DNA of 64,000 bases from JAKFWF01 sp963741505 (lineage in GTDB: Bacteria > Pseudomonadota > Alphaproteobacteria > Rhizobiales > Hyphomicrobiaceae): positions 186,001 through 250,000 of the forward strand of contig CAVUIJ010000013.1 of assembly GCA_963741505.1 (NCBI GenBank), in the 5' to 3' direction. This document shows positions 26,591 through 35,185 of this stretch, piece after piece. The position numbers and the translations under genes are program-made. The notes beneath the pieces are model-generated. The model ran no database searches. It worked only from the letters and a program-made list of their open reading frames with translations, and was not told the origin of the DNA. Within the stretch, counting starts at the first letter, position 1, and each line of letters opens with the position of its first letter.

Positions 26591-27544
26591 TCAGGCGGTG
26601 ATCTGATTGACCGGCTTGCCGGCGAGCCAAGCCTCGATGGCCGCGACCGTGCCGGCGTAGAACAGCCGATAGGTCTCCTCGGTAACGTAGCCCAGATGCG
26701 GCGTCAGCAGCGCCCGTGGCTCGGCCCGTAACGGGTGATCGGCCGACAGCGGCTCGGCATCGTAGACATCGAGGCCGGCAGCCGCAATGCGCCCCTCGCG
26801 CAATGCCGCCAGCAGCGCGTCGCCGTCGATGATCGGACCGCGCGAGGTATTGATTATGGCGGCCGTCGGCTTCATCAGCGCCAGCTCGGCCGCACCGACG
26901 AGCCCGCGCGAACGCTGCGACAGCACGGTGTGGATCGAGACGAAATCGGCGCGACGAAACAGGTCCTGCTTGCTGACGAACTCGGCACCGCCGGCGGCGG
27001 CCTTCTCGGCCGTCAGATTCTGGCTCCAGGCGATCACTGTCATACCGAACGCCTTCGCGTAGATGGCGAGCTGGCTGCCAAGCTTGCCCAATCCGAGGAT
27101 GCCAAGCGTCTTGCCCTTGAGATCACGACCGACGGTGGTTTGCCAGGCTCCCGCCCTCATCCCCTGCAATTCGTAGGGAATGTTGCGGGCGATCGACAAC
27201 ATCAGTCCGAACGCCAGCTCGGCGGTGGCGTGGCTGCCGCCCGGCGTGCCGCAGACGACGACGCCGTGCCGGGAAGCGGCGGCTACGTCGATCGAGGCAT
27301 TGCGCAGGCCGGTGGTGACCAGCAGCTTCAGTTTCGGCAGGCGGGCGAAAAGCGCGGCCGGGAACGGTGTGCGCTCGCGCATTGCCGCGACGATCTCGAA
27401 GTTGGCGAGCGCGGCGGCGACCGCGTCCTCGTTGGCGAACGGCTGCCGGAATACCTTGGTCGTGTGCGTTCGCTGCAGGCCGCTCCAGTCGGCCATTTTC
27501 AGCGCCACGCCCTGGTAGTCGTCGAGAATTGCTATTGCTGCCAT
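26591..27544 (-). CDS. D-2-hydroxyacid dehydrogenase (NAD-binding)
   Basis: This 317-residue enzyme reduces 2-oxoacids or oxidises D-2-hydroxyacids, in the phosphoglycerate dehydrogenase superfamily. NAD motif: KTLGILGLGKLGSQLAIYA at about 145-163. The catalytic triad is present: Arg in AAIINTSRGPIIDGDALL, Glu in GLDVYDAEPLSADHPL, and His in LLTPHLGYVTEETY. The N-terminal catalytic domain includes LLVTTGLRNASIDVAAA. The sugar epimerase gene lies just downstream. The natural substrate cannot be told; a hydroxypyruvate/glyoxylate reductase role would fit the other 2-hydroxyacid genes in the window. Confidence 0.9.
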   Translation of the reverse strand: MAAIAILDDYQGVALKMADWSGLQRTHTTKVFRQPFANEDAVAAALANFEIVAAMRERTPFPAALFARLPKLKLLVTTGLRNASIDVAAASRHGVVVCGTPGGSHATAELAFGLMLSIARNIPYELQGMRAGAWQTTVGRDLKGKTLGILGLGKLGSQLAIYAKAFGMTVIAWSQNLTAEKAAAGGAEFVSKQDLFRRADFVSIHTVLSQRSRGLVGAAELALMKPTAAIINTSRGPIIDGDALLAALREGRIAAAGLDVYDAEPLSADHPLRAEPRALLTPHLGYVTEETYRLFYAGTVAAIEAWLAGKPVNQITA

Positions 27545-27583
27545 GGTCGGTTCTGTCCTGATTATGCCGTGCGGCCATACTAT

Positions 27584-28318
27584 ATGACGGTGCGCGGGAC
27601 GCTTGTCTCGCTTTTAAGATGGATCGCGCTCATGGCTCTGGGATTGATTGCGGCACTCCTGATCGTCGCCCTGGCGGTGTTGCCCGGCCTGTGGGTGAAG
27701 GGCGTAATCAAGCGGCACTCGGACGAGCGAGCGGATTTTCCCGGCACCGGCGGCGAGCTTGCCCGCCACCTGCTCGACAGCATGAAGCTTGACCAGGTCA
27801 AGGTCGAGCAGACCGACCTCGGCGACCATTATGACCCGATCGACAAGGTCGTGCGGCTGACCGCCGATCACATGCACAAGCGGTCGCTTTCGGCGGTCGT
27901 GGTGGCCGCCCACGAGGTCGGCCACGCGATGCAGGACGCGACCGGCTACGCGCCGTTGCAGGCGCGCACCAAACTCGCCAAGCAGGCGCAGAAGGTCGAA
28001 CTGCTGGGTTCGCTGATGATGCTGTTGTCGCCGGTCATGCTGCTGATCTCCAAGGCGCCGACGATCATGATCGTGCAGCTCTTCGTCGGCCTGTTGATCC
28101 TGTCGTTCAGCGTCCTGATGCACGTGGTGACGCTGCCGGTCGAGTTCGACGCCAGTTTCCGCCGCGCGCTGCCGGTCCTGAAGGCCGGCAATTATATCGC
28201 CGCTCGCGACATGACCTCGGCCCGCCAGATCTTGCGCGCCGCCGCGTTGACCTACGTCGCTGCCGCCGCCATGACCCTGCTCGACGTCACCCGCTGGCTG
28301 CGCGTACTGCGGTGGTAG
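27584..28318 (+). CDS. Membrane zinc metallopeptidase (YugP-like)
   Basis: This protein of 244 residues is in the neutral zinc membrane-protease family (YugP/Peptidase_Mx). An N-terminal membrane helix (LMALGLIAALLIVALAVLPGL) precedes a zinc site, VVVAAHEVGHAMQDATGY (HExxH type, about 105-122). Two further hydrophobic segments follow (LLGSLMMLLSPVMLLIS and IMIVQLFVGLLILSFSVLMH), then LPVEFDASFRRALPVL, a conserved Glu-containing segment. It probably degrades membrane or secreted proteins. ATG 27584 has no obvious ribosome site; ATG 27632 is an alternative. It is divergent from the hydroxyacid dehydrogenase gene. Confidence 0.85.
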   Translation: MTVRGTLVSLLRWIALMALGLIAALLIVALAVLPGLWVKGVIKRHSDERADFPGTGGELARHLLDSMKLDQVKVEQTDLGDHYDPIDKVVRLTADHMHKRSLSAVVVAAHEVGHAMQDATGYAPLQARTKLAKQAQKVELLGSLMMLLSPVMLLISKAPTIMIVQLFVGLLILSFSVLMHVVTLPVEFDASFRRALPVLKAGNYIAARDMTSARQILRAAALTYVAAAAMTLLDVTRWLRVLRW

Positions 28319-28385
28319 TGCTGCGGTGATCGAGCGCAACACCAATCCCGCGTGACGCACCCGTTATCATAGCGACCCGCATCAT
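28287..28385 (-). pseudogene. Truncated short-chain dehydrogenase (SDR) 5' remnant
   Basis: Starting in the ATGA overlap with the LDH2-family gene stop, the frame reads MMRVAMITGASRGIGVAL, the NAD-binding start (TGxxxGIG) of a FabG-like SDR. After about 18 codons it loses resemblance and ends at 28287, inside the opposite-strand peptidase gene. The rest of an SDR (about 230 residues) is absent. This looks like the leftover of a translationally coupled SDR gene removed by deletion or by rearrangement next to the peptidase gene. Confidence 0.6.
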
Positions 28386-29476
28386 GATGCTCCCAGCGCC
28401 GCCTGGCCGACCAGCAGCGGTGCCACGCCGGCCTTCGCCGCCTCGGCATTGAGCGTCGCGACCTCGCTCGGTGCGTAGGGAATGCCGGTCCTGGCCCGCC
28501 TCTCCGCTTCGCGCTGCTCCGGCTCGCCCGGCAGCAGGATCTCGTCGAAGCCTTCGGCCAGCGGCACCGCGCGGATGCGCTCGAACAGCGTATCCATGCG
28601 CGCCTTGTAGTCGCCTTCCGAGACGAACAGGTCGGGCTTCATCGCCAGGAAGAAGTGGCCGACGTTCTGCGGCCGGTCGAGCACCTTCTGCTGGTCGCCG
28701 ACGTCGCCGCCGAAGGCCGCGCCCGAGATCACGCCGGCGAAGATGTCCATCATGATGGCGAGGCCGGAGCCTTTGTGGCCACCGATCGGCAGCACCACGC
28801 CTGCCATCGCGGCAGTGGGATCGGTGGTCGGCCGGCCAGCGGCGTCGAGCGCGTAGCCGAGCGGGATCTTCTCGCCGCGCCGCTCGGCCTTGCGGATCTT
28901 GCCGCGGGCGGCGACCGACGGCGCCATGTCGAGGACGAACGGCGGCAACTTGCCCCCCGGCGCCCCGGCCGCGAACGGGCTGGTGCCGAGCAGCGCGTCG
29001 CGCCCGCCCCACGGCGGCATGGCGCGCGAGGCGTTCGAGAACACCAAACTCATCATGCCGGCCTCGATCGCCTGCAGCACGTAGGAAGCTGCCATGCCGA
29101 AATGATTCGACTGGCGGACCGAGACGATGCCGATGCCGTAGGTACGGGCGGTGGCGATGGCATCCGCCATGGCGTGCGTCGCTGTGACGAAGCCGAAGCC
29201 GTTGTGGCCATCGAGGGCGCCGACCACCGGTGTCTTGCGCTCGATGGCGAGGCGCGGATTCGGATCGACAAGGCCGCGCCGCACCCGGTCGAGGTAGACC
29301 GGCAACCGCATCAGGCCGTGCGTATCGACACCGCGCAGATCGGCCAGCACCAGGCATCTGGCGATGGTGGCGGCATCGTCGTCCGGCACCCTAAGAGCAG
29401 CCAGCAGGCGCCGGGCGAAGGCGTCGGCATCGGCGGCGGCGACATAGGCGAAATGTTGCGAGGGGGGAATGGACAT
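28382..29476 (-). CDS. Malate/L-lactate/ureidoglycolate dehydrogenase family (LDH2)
   Basis: This 364-residue NAD(P)-dependent oxidoreductase of the LDH2/MDH2 fold oxidises malate, L-lactate, sulfolactate or related acids. Family segments are RCLVLADLRGVDTHGLMRLP (catalytic His), GIGIVSVRQSNHFGMAASY, MSLVFSNASRAMPPWGGR (nicotinamide region) and GGHKGSGLAIMMDIFAGVIS. ATG 29476 was chosen because the longer frame adds 16 unrelated residues. Its stop overlaps a start codon of an SDR remnant. The TRAP transporter genes start about 200 bp away in the opposite direction, so the imported acid may be its substrate. Confidence 0.9.
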   Translation of the reverse strand: MSIPPSQHFAYVAAADADAFARRLLAALRVPDDDAATIARCLVLADLRGVDTHGLMRLPVYLDRVRRGLVDPNPRLAIERKTPVVGALDGHNGFGFVTATHAMADAIATARTYGIGIVSVRQSNHFGMAASYVLQAIEAGMMSLVFSNASRAMPPWGGRDALLGTSPFAAGAPGGKLPPFVLDMAPSVAARGKIRKAERRGEKIPLGYALDAAGRPTTDPTAAMAGVVLPIGGHKGSGLAIMMDIFAGVISGAAFGGDVGDQQKVLDRPQNVGHFFLAMKPDLFVSEGDYKARMDTLFERIRAVPLAEGFDEILLPGEPEQREAERRARTGIPYAPSEVATLNAEAAKAGVAPLLVGQAALGAS

Positions 29477-29680
29477 GCCTATGGCCTCTTGATCGGCAGT
29501 TGCCGGCTCACCGGACCATCGCAAGGCCTGCCCGCTGTGGCAATCCTCCGCACTTGCCTGTTCATGATACCGGCTGTGATGCGCGCAAACCTATGGCAAC
29601 CGAGCCTCGCGTCTGTCATTGTCGCGCCCGAACCCGCAGCAGATGGGTTGCTTCACACTGTTCCCTTGGAGGAGATCGAA

Positions 29681-30677
29681 ATGAAACGCAGAACGTTGCT
29701 GCAAGGCCTCGGTGCGACCGTCGTCGGCGCCATTGCCAGCCCCGCCATCGTCCGCGCCCAGGCGCCCTTGACGCTCAATGGCGCCGTGCAGTTCAACGAC
29801 GACCACGCCTTCACCAAGGCCCTCGTCAGGTTCGAGGAACTGGTAAAGAAGTACTACGGCAAGCCGATCAATTTCACGCTGCACAAGAACTCCTCTCTCG
29901 GCCTCGAGAAGCAGTATTTCGAGTACATGTCGCAGGGCAAAGCCGTCGACTACGGCATCGTGTCGCCGGCGCACATGTCGACCTTCTCCAAGGCAGCGCC
30001 GTTCATCGACGCACCGTTCCTGTTCCGCGATCTGGCGCATTGGAACAAGGTGCTCGACGCCGACATCCTGAAACCCGTCGCCGACGAGATCGCGCTGAAG
30101 GCGGAGGTGATGCTGATCGGCTACGCGGGCGGCGGCACGCGCAATATCTTCATCAACAAGCCAATGGGCTCGCTTGCCGATATCAAGGGCCTCAAGGTGC
30201 GCGTGCAAGGCGCACCGATCTGGTCCAAGACCTTCGCGGCGGCCGGAATGGCGCCGACGGTGATCGCCTACAACGAAGTCTACAACGCCATCCAGAATGG
30301 TGTGATCGCGGCCGGTGAGAACGAGGCGGCCGGCGTCGAGCAGATGAAGTTCTTCGAGGTCGCGCCGCATCTCGCCATGACGCAGCACGCCATCACGATC
30401 CGGCCGCTCTGCTTCTCGGCAAAGACGTTCAAGGGCCTGCCGGCGGACCTGCAGGATGCAGTGCTTAAGGCCGGCAAGGAGGCCGGCGCCTATGGCCGCC
30501 AGGTCGAATTCGAGCGAGGACGAGCAGAAGCTCGTCGCACTCGAGCAGGCCGGCAAGCTCAAGCGGGTGCCGTTCAAGGACCGCGACGCCATGAAGAAGC
30601 TCGTCGATCCCGTCATGGAGGCCTACGCCAAGGAGATCGGCGCGGACGAGATCTACAAGAAGATCAACGCGCTTTAA
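29681..30677 (+). CDS. dctP: TRAP transporter substrate-binding protein DctP (one +1 frameshift)
   Basis: After correction this is a 331-residue periplasmic receptor of a TRAP uptake system. A Tat-like signal (MKRRTLLQGLGATVVGAI, then ASPAIVRAQ) starts it. The mature part begins LTLNGAVQFNDDHAFTKAL. The conserved DctP core is LADIKGLKVRVQGAPIWSKT with the carboxylate-binding Arg, then APTVIAYNEVYNAIQNGVI. The last 60 codons, from SSEDEQKLVALEQAGKL, are displaced by a one-base insertion near 30510 (GTCGAATTCGAG). GGAGGA lies upstream of ATG 29681. dctQ and dctM follow. Substrate is probably an organic acid. Confidence 0.92.
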
Positions 30678-30762
30678 GGGCGGTATAGCCACAGTGGCTG
30701 CCGTGGCGGAGGTCTGATCCGCCACGGAACTTGCACGCCGCAATGCGGGGGAACGTTCCTTG

Positions 30763-31293
30763 ATGTCGAATGCACCTGACACGCACACGCCCGGACCGCG
30801 GCCTGGCCTGTGGCGGCGGTTCACGTCCGGCTACGCGAAGCTGCTTGAGGTCCTGCTGGCGGCGTGCGTCGGCATCATCATCATTCCGGTCACGCTGCAG
30901 ATCGTCTCGCGCTATACCGCGCTGATCCCTTCCTACATCTGGACCGAGGAAATGGCGCGCTTCCTGTTCGTTTGGACGATCATGATCGGCGCCATGGTCG
31001 GCGTTCGCAACGCGGCCCATTTCGAGGTCGACGTGTGGCCCGACCTGTCACGCCGGGCGGAGGCCGCGGTGCGGATCATCGCCCGGCTCGGGATCCTCGC
31101 CATGGCCCTGGTGTTCGTGTGGGCCGGCATCGAATTCACCCGGTTTGCATGGAACCGGACATCGGAGCTGGCCGACCTGCCGCTTTGGATGATCCACATC
31201 GCCTGGCCGATCGCCGGCTTCACCTGGATCGCCTTCGCCGGCGAGCAGGTGGTCGATGAGATGAGAATTCTGCTCGGGGGCAAAGCGGTATGA
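30763..31293 (+). CDS. dctQ: TRAP transporter small membrane subunit DctQ
   Basis: This 176-residue protein has four transmembrane segments: LLEVLLAACVGIIIIPVTL, YIWTEEMARFLFVWTIMIG, IIARLGILAMALVFVWAGI and LWMIHIAWPIAGFTWIAFA. The ARFLFVW motif after the first helix is the DctQ signature. It works with DctM to move substrate delivered by DctP using the sodium gradient. TTG 30760 and ATG 30763 are adjacent; the ATG is taken with GGGGGAA upstream. Its stop overlaps the dctM start (ATGA). Confidence 0.93.
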   Translation: MSNAPDTHTPGPRPGLWRRFTSGYAKLLEVLLAACVGIIIIPVTLQIVSRYTALIPSYIWTEEMARFLFVWTIMIGAMVGVRNAAHFEVDVWPDLSRRAEAAVRIIARLGILAMALVFVWAGIEFTRFAWNRTSELADLPLWMIHIAWPIAGFTWIAFAGEQVVDEMRILLGGKAV

Positions 31294-32609
31294 GTGGCAA
31301 TGTTCTGTCGGCCGGCCAAGCCGCGATGATCCTGTTCGGCGTATTCGCCGGACTCCTCGTTCTACGTGTTCCGGTCGCCTTCGCCCTTGGCCTCGCCTGT
31401 CTGCCGATCCTGCTGATCGAGCCGCGGCTGTCGATGATGACGCTCGCCCAAGAGACCTTCAACGCCTACAACTCCTTCATCCTGCTGTCGGTGCCGTTCT
31501 TCCTACTCACCGCCAACCTGATGAGCATCGGCGGCATCACCGACCGGCTGGTCAACCTGTCGAAGTCGCTGGTCGGACACTGGCCGGGATCGCTGGCCCA
31601 GATCAACGTCGTGCTGTCGGTGTTCTTCGCCGGCATCTCGGGCTCGGCAACCGCCGACGCTGCGAGCCAGTCGAAGATCTTCATCGATGCCCAGACCAAG
31701 GAGGGCTACGACCTTTCGTTCTCGATCGCCATCACCGCGGTGTCGGCGGTGCTGGCGGTGATCATTCCGCCATCGATCCTGATGATCGTCTGGGGTGGTC
31801 TGATCTCGACCTCGATCGGCGCCATGTATCTGGCCGGCGTCATCCCGGGCCTGCTGATCGCCGGCGCCCAGATGCTGACGGTGCATCTCTACGCGACCCG
31901 GCGCGGCTACCCGACCTATCCGAAGGCAACGTGGCTCGATATGCGCTGCGCCGTCTGGCTCTCGCTGCCGGCACTGATGACGCCGTTCATCATCGTCGGC
32001 GGCATCCTGCTCGGCTGGTTCACCCCGACCGAATCGGCGTGCGTCGCGGTGCTGTATTCGATCGCGCTGTCGTCGATCGTCTACAAGGAGATGGGACCAA
32101 GGCAGCTCTACAATACCCTGCTCGAGACCGGCAAGTTGTCGGGCGTGGCGCTGTTCTGCATCGGCACCGCCAGTGCGTTCGGCTGGCTGCTGGCATTCTA
32201 TCGCATCCCGCAGGAGTTGCTGGCCAACGTCTCGACCTGGGGCATGGGGCCGATCGCCGCCGGCTTCTTCATCGCCGGCTGCTTCCTGGTGGTCGGCTGC
32301 TTCCTCGATGCGATCCCGGCGATCATCATCGTCGGCACGGTGCTGGAGCCGCTGGCGTCGTCGGTGCATCTGCACCCGGTGCAGTTCGCCATCATCTCGA
32401 TCGTGTCGCTGGCGTTCGGGCTCGTCACACCGCCCTACGGCATGTGCCTGATGGTTGCCTGCGCCGTCGCTGGCGTGCGATTGCGATTTGCACTCAAAGA
32501 CACCCTCATCATGCTGATCCCGATGCTGCTGGTGCTGGTGGCCTTGATCATCTGGCCGGACGTGTGCCTGTTTCTGCCGCGGCTGCTGGTGCCCGACATG
32601 ATGAAGTGA
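31290..32609 (+). CDS. dctM: TRAP transporter large permease DctM
   Basis: This 439-residue transporter has about 12-13 membrane segments. Family hallmarks: ILLSVPFFLLTANLMSIGGI, VVLSVFFAGISGSATADAAS (the substrate/ion hairpin), AVIIPPSILMIVWG, ILLGWFTPTESACVAVLYS and GLVTPPYGMCLMVACAVAG. The gene overlaps dctQ by four bases. Divergence from the LDH2-family dehydrogenase suggests malate, lactate or similar C3-C4 acids as cargo. An inverted-repeat element follows the stop codon. Confidence 0.95.
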   Translation: MSGNVLSAGQAAMILFGVFAGLLVLRVPVAFALGLACLPILLIEPRLSMMTLAQETFNAYNSFILLSVPFFLLTANLMSIGGITDRLVNLSKSLVGHWPGSLAQINVVLSVFFAGISGSATADAASQSKIFIDAQTKEGYDLSFSIAITAVSAVLAVIIPPSILMIVWGGLISTSIGAMYLAGVIPGLLIAGAQMLTVHLYATRRGYPTYPKATWLDMRCAVWLSLPALMTPFIIVGGILLGWFTPTESACVAVLYSIALSSIVYKEMGPRQLYNTLLETGKLSGVALFCIGTASAFGWLLAFYRIPQELLANVSTWGMGPIAAGFFIAGCFLVVGCFLDAIPAIIIVGTVLEPLASSVHLHPVQFAIISIVSLAFGLVTPPYGMCLMVACAVAGVRLRFALKDTLIMLIPMLLVLVALIIWPDVCLFLPRLLVPDMMK

Positions 32610-32630
32610 ATTGGGGTTTGGGGTGTAGGG

Positions 32631-32901
32631 GCTAGCCCGACCTTCTCACAGGGGCGGGGTCGGCACGGCGGCAAATTCGATGACAGGGCAGGAGCGGCGT
32701 GCAGAGCATAGCCGATCTATGGTCAAGCGTCGCGACGCACCCTGTCATCGAATTTGCCCCGCCCTTCGGGTCGCACGATCGCGGCCCCCGCTGCGTCGCG
32801 CGCCTCAACCGTATGCGGCGGCTACGCTTTTCGGCACGCTCCTTGCGGATCGACTTACGCTCGTGCGATGACGATCCCACCCCTGTAGAAGGTCGGGCTA
32901 G
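32631..32901. mobile_element. 271-bp non-coding element with about 30-bp terminal inverted repeats (MITE-like)
   Basis: The left end (CTAGCCCGACCTTCT, then CACAGGGGCGGGGTCG) and the right end (read on the other strand CTAGCCCGACCTTCT, then ACAGGGGTGGGATCG) match over about 30 bases with a few differences. Inside, GGCAAATTCGATGACAGGGC (32670-32689) is inverted at 32739-32758 with one mismatch, giving a second nested hairpin. No coding frame is convincing. It fills most of the 339-bp gap between dctM and the M48 protease gene. Terminal repeats with nested palindromes and no transposase fit a miniature element moved in trans. Confidence 0.6.
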
Positions 32902-32948
32902 GGACGGGCGTGGCGATACGCCCCCTCCCAAACCCCATTCCCAAGATT

Positions 32949-33788
32949 TTATCCGGCCTTTTTCGCCTTCGCCCGCTCGTACAGCGGCATCACGTCCTTG
33001 AGATTGGCCTTGATGGTCGAAATGCGCGTGGTGCCGGATGGATGCGTCGACATGAACTCCATCGGCGCGCCCTTGGCGGCGGCGCTCATCTTCTCCCACA
33101 GGTGGACGCCCGAGGTCGGGTTGTAGCCGGCACGGGCGGCGAGCTCCATGCCGATCAGATCGGCCTCGGTCTCGTCGTTGCGCGAGAATTTGAGTCCGAG
33201 CAGGCCGCCGCCCATGCGCGCGATCTCGCCGGCGTTGCCGCCGACCAGCACCGCGACCGCCATGGTGCCGATGCTGGTCAGCGTCGACTTCGCCGCCCGC
33301 GCCCGGGAATGCTCGCGCAGCGCATGCGCGATCTCGTGGCCCATCACCATGGCGACCTCGTCGTCGGTCAGCTGCAGCTTCTGCAGGATGCCGGTGAAGA
33401 AGGCGATCTTGCCGCCCGGCATGCAGAAGGCGTTGATGGTCGGCGAGTTGACGACGTTGACCTCCCACTTCCAGTTCCGCGCCCGCTCGTTGAACTTGTA
33501 GGAATGCGGCAGCAGGTCCTGGAAGATCTTGCGCAACCGTATCGACTGCGGATGCTCAGGCGGCAGCAAGGCATGCTTCTGGAATGCCTGACGCGTGAGC
33601 TGCGCGTACTGCTGCTCACCGACCTGCTCCATCTTCTCGGCCGACGCGAGCGAGCGCACGGCGCGGCCAACGATGCCGATGTTCTTGATCTTGACACCCT
33701 CGGTGTCCGGCTGCTGCGACGCGGCCGGCGCCGCCACCGCAATCGCCACTGCAACAAAGGCCATCGGCCAGACACTTCGCACGCGCAT
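32949..33788 (-). CDS. Exported M48-family zinc metalloprotease
   Basis: This 279-residue protease has a signal peptide (VWPMAFVAVAIAVAAPAAS) and the M48 zinc site EVAMVMGHEIAHALREHSR (HExxH). The third ligand Glu is in KFSRNDETEADLIGMELAARAGY. NSPTINAFCMPGGKIAFFTGIL is the usual strand ahead of the site, and FMSTHPSGTTRISTIKANL the substrate-side end. It resembles the BepA/LoiP group of periplasmic quality-control proteases. ATG 33788 was chosen for the signal peptide and a GGGAGAG ribosome site; longer in-frame sequence upstream is not protein-like. Confidence 0.92.
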   Translation of the reverse strand: MRVRSVWPMAFVAVAIAVAAPAASQQPDTEGVKIKNIGIVGRAVRSLASAEKMEQVGEQQYAQLTRQAFQKHALLPPEHPQSIRLRKIFQDLLPHSYKFNERARNWKWEVNVVNSPTINAFCMPGGKIAFFTGILQKLQLTDDEVAMVMGHEIAHALREHSRARAAKSTLTSIGTMAVAVLVGGNAGEIARMGGGLLGLKFSRNDETEADLIGMELAARAGYNPTSGVHLWEKMSAAAKGAPMEFMSTHPSGTTRISTIKANLKDVMPLYERAKAKKAG

Positions 33789-33925
33789 GGAAAGTTCTCT
33801 CCCGACCTTTGCTCGATACCGGGCAGATATAGCGATTGGGCGACGGCGCGCAAAGGGCACCGCGACTGATCCTGCGCCGCAACCGGCGAAAGCTATTGTA
33901 TGATGGCTTCCGGCGAGGACGAGCA

Positions 33926-35108
33926 ATGGCAGATGAGCAGACTGGCGTGCTGAGGGTCGAACCGGGCTTGGCCACAATCGATGCGTCCGCCTGGGATGCC
34001 TGCGCCAACCCTCGGCTCGGAGACCTATAACCCGTTCGTCGCCCACGCCTTTCTCAAGTGCCTGGAGGACGCCGGTTGCGTCGGCAGGCGCTCCGGCTGG
34101 GTGCCGCAGCATCTGACCGTCGCCGATCCGGCCGGTGGCCTCGCCGGCTGCATGCCAGCCTACGTCAAGACCCACAGCCAGGGCGAATACGTATTCGATC
34201 ATGGCTGGGCCGAGGCCTATGGCCGCGCCGGCGGGCAGTATTATCCGAAGCTGCAAGTGGCGGTGCCGTTCTCACCGGTGCCGGGGCCGCGTCTGTTGGT
34301 GAAGCCGGGTCCCCAGTCGGAACGAAACGCGAGATTGCTCGGCGCCGGCGCCATCGAGCTCGCAAAGCGCCTCGAGCTGTCCTCGGTGCACGTGACCTTC
34401 GCCCAAGAGGCCGAGTGGGACCTGCTGGCCGGACTTGGCTACCTCAAGCGCACCGACCAGCAGTTCCACTGGCTCAACCAGGGCTACGCGACGTTCGACG
34501 ACTTCCTGGGCGGCCTGTCATCACGCAAGCGCAAGGCGATCCGCAAGGAGCGCACCCAGGCGACCAGTGCCGGCCTCACCATCGTGCACCTGCAAGGGCC
34601 TGAGATCACCGAAGCGCATTGGGACGCCTTCTTCGCCTTCTACATGGACACCGGCAGCCGCAAGTGGGGACGTCCCTACCTCAACCGGAAGTTCTTTTCG
34701 GCTCTCGGCCAGACGATGTCCGATCGCTGCCTGCTGATCTTCGCCATGCGAGATCGACGGCCGGTTGCCGGCGCGCTCAACCTGATCGGCGGCGACTGCC
34801 TCTATGGCCGCTACTGGGGCGCCACCGAGCAGCACCCCTGCCTGCATTTCGAGATCTGCTATTATCAGGCGATCGACTATGCCATCGGTCATCGTTTGGC
34901 GCGGGTGGAAGCCGGCGCCCAGGGCGAGCACAAGCTGGCGCGCGGCTACATGCCGGCCGCCACCTACAGCGCTCATTGGATCGCTGATCCGGGCTTGCGC
35001 CGCGCCGTCGCCCGCTACCTCGAGGAGGAACGCCGCGCCGTTGCCGAACACCGCGAGATGCTGGCCGAGTACGGTCCATACCGCAAGGTGGTCGAGGAGC
35101 AGGATTAA
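33926..35108 (+). CDS. GNAT/FemAB-like DUF482 family protein (one +1 frameshift)
   Basis: After correction this is a 393-residue member of the DUF482 (peptidogalycan biosynthesis, GNAT) family. The N-terminus MADEQTGVLRVEPGLATIDA, then SAWDACAN, lies in one frame. From NPFVAHAFLKCLEDAGCVGR on it is in the next, with the insertion between about 34000 and 34027. Family landmarks are VFDHGWAEAYGRAGGQYYPKL, SRKRKAIRKERTQA, FYMDTGSRKWGRPYLNRKFF, and RYWGATEQHPCLHFEICYYQ. The real role is unknown; FemAB-like acyltransferases add amino acids to peptide or lipid substrates. Start ATG 33926 has GAGGA upstream. Divergent from the M48 protease gene. Confidence 0.85.
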
Positions 35109-35185
35109 CGAGCCAGGCCCGAGGCGGACAGCGGCGAGACTTCGATTGCAGCCGCGACCACGTCGGGCCGGTCCGAAACCCCAGA

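Noticed and set aside
29500..30318. Open frame overlapping the first TRAP dctP in another phase
   Set aside because: It is an out-of-phase copy of the dctP region with no signal peptide or family motif.
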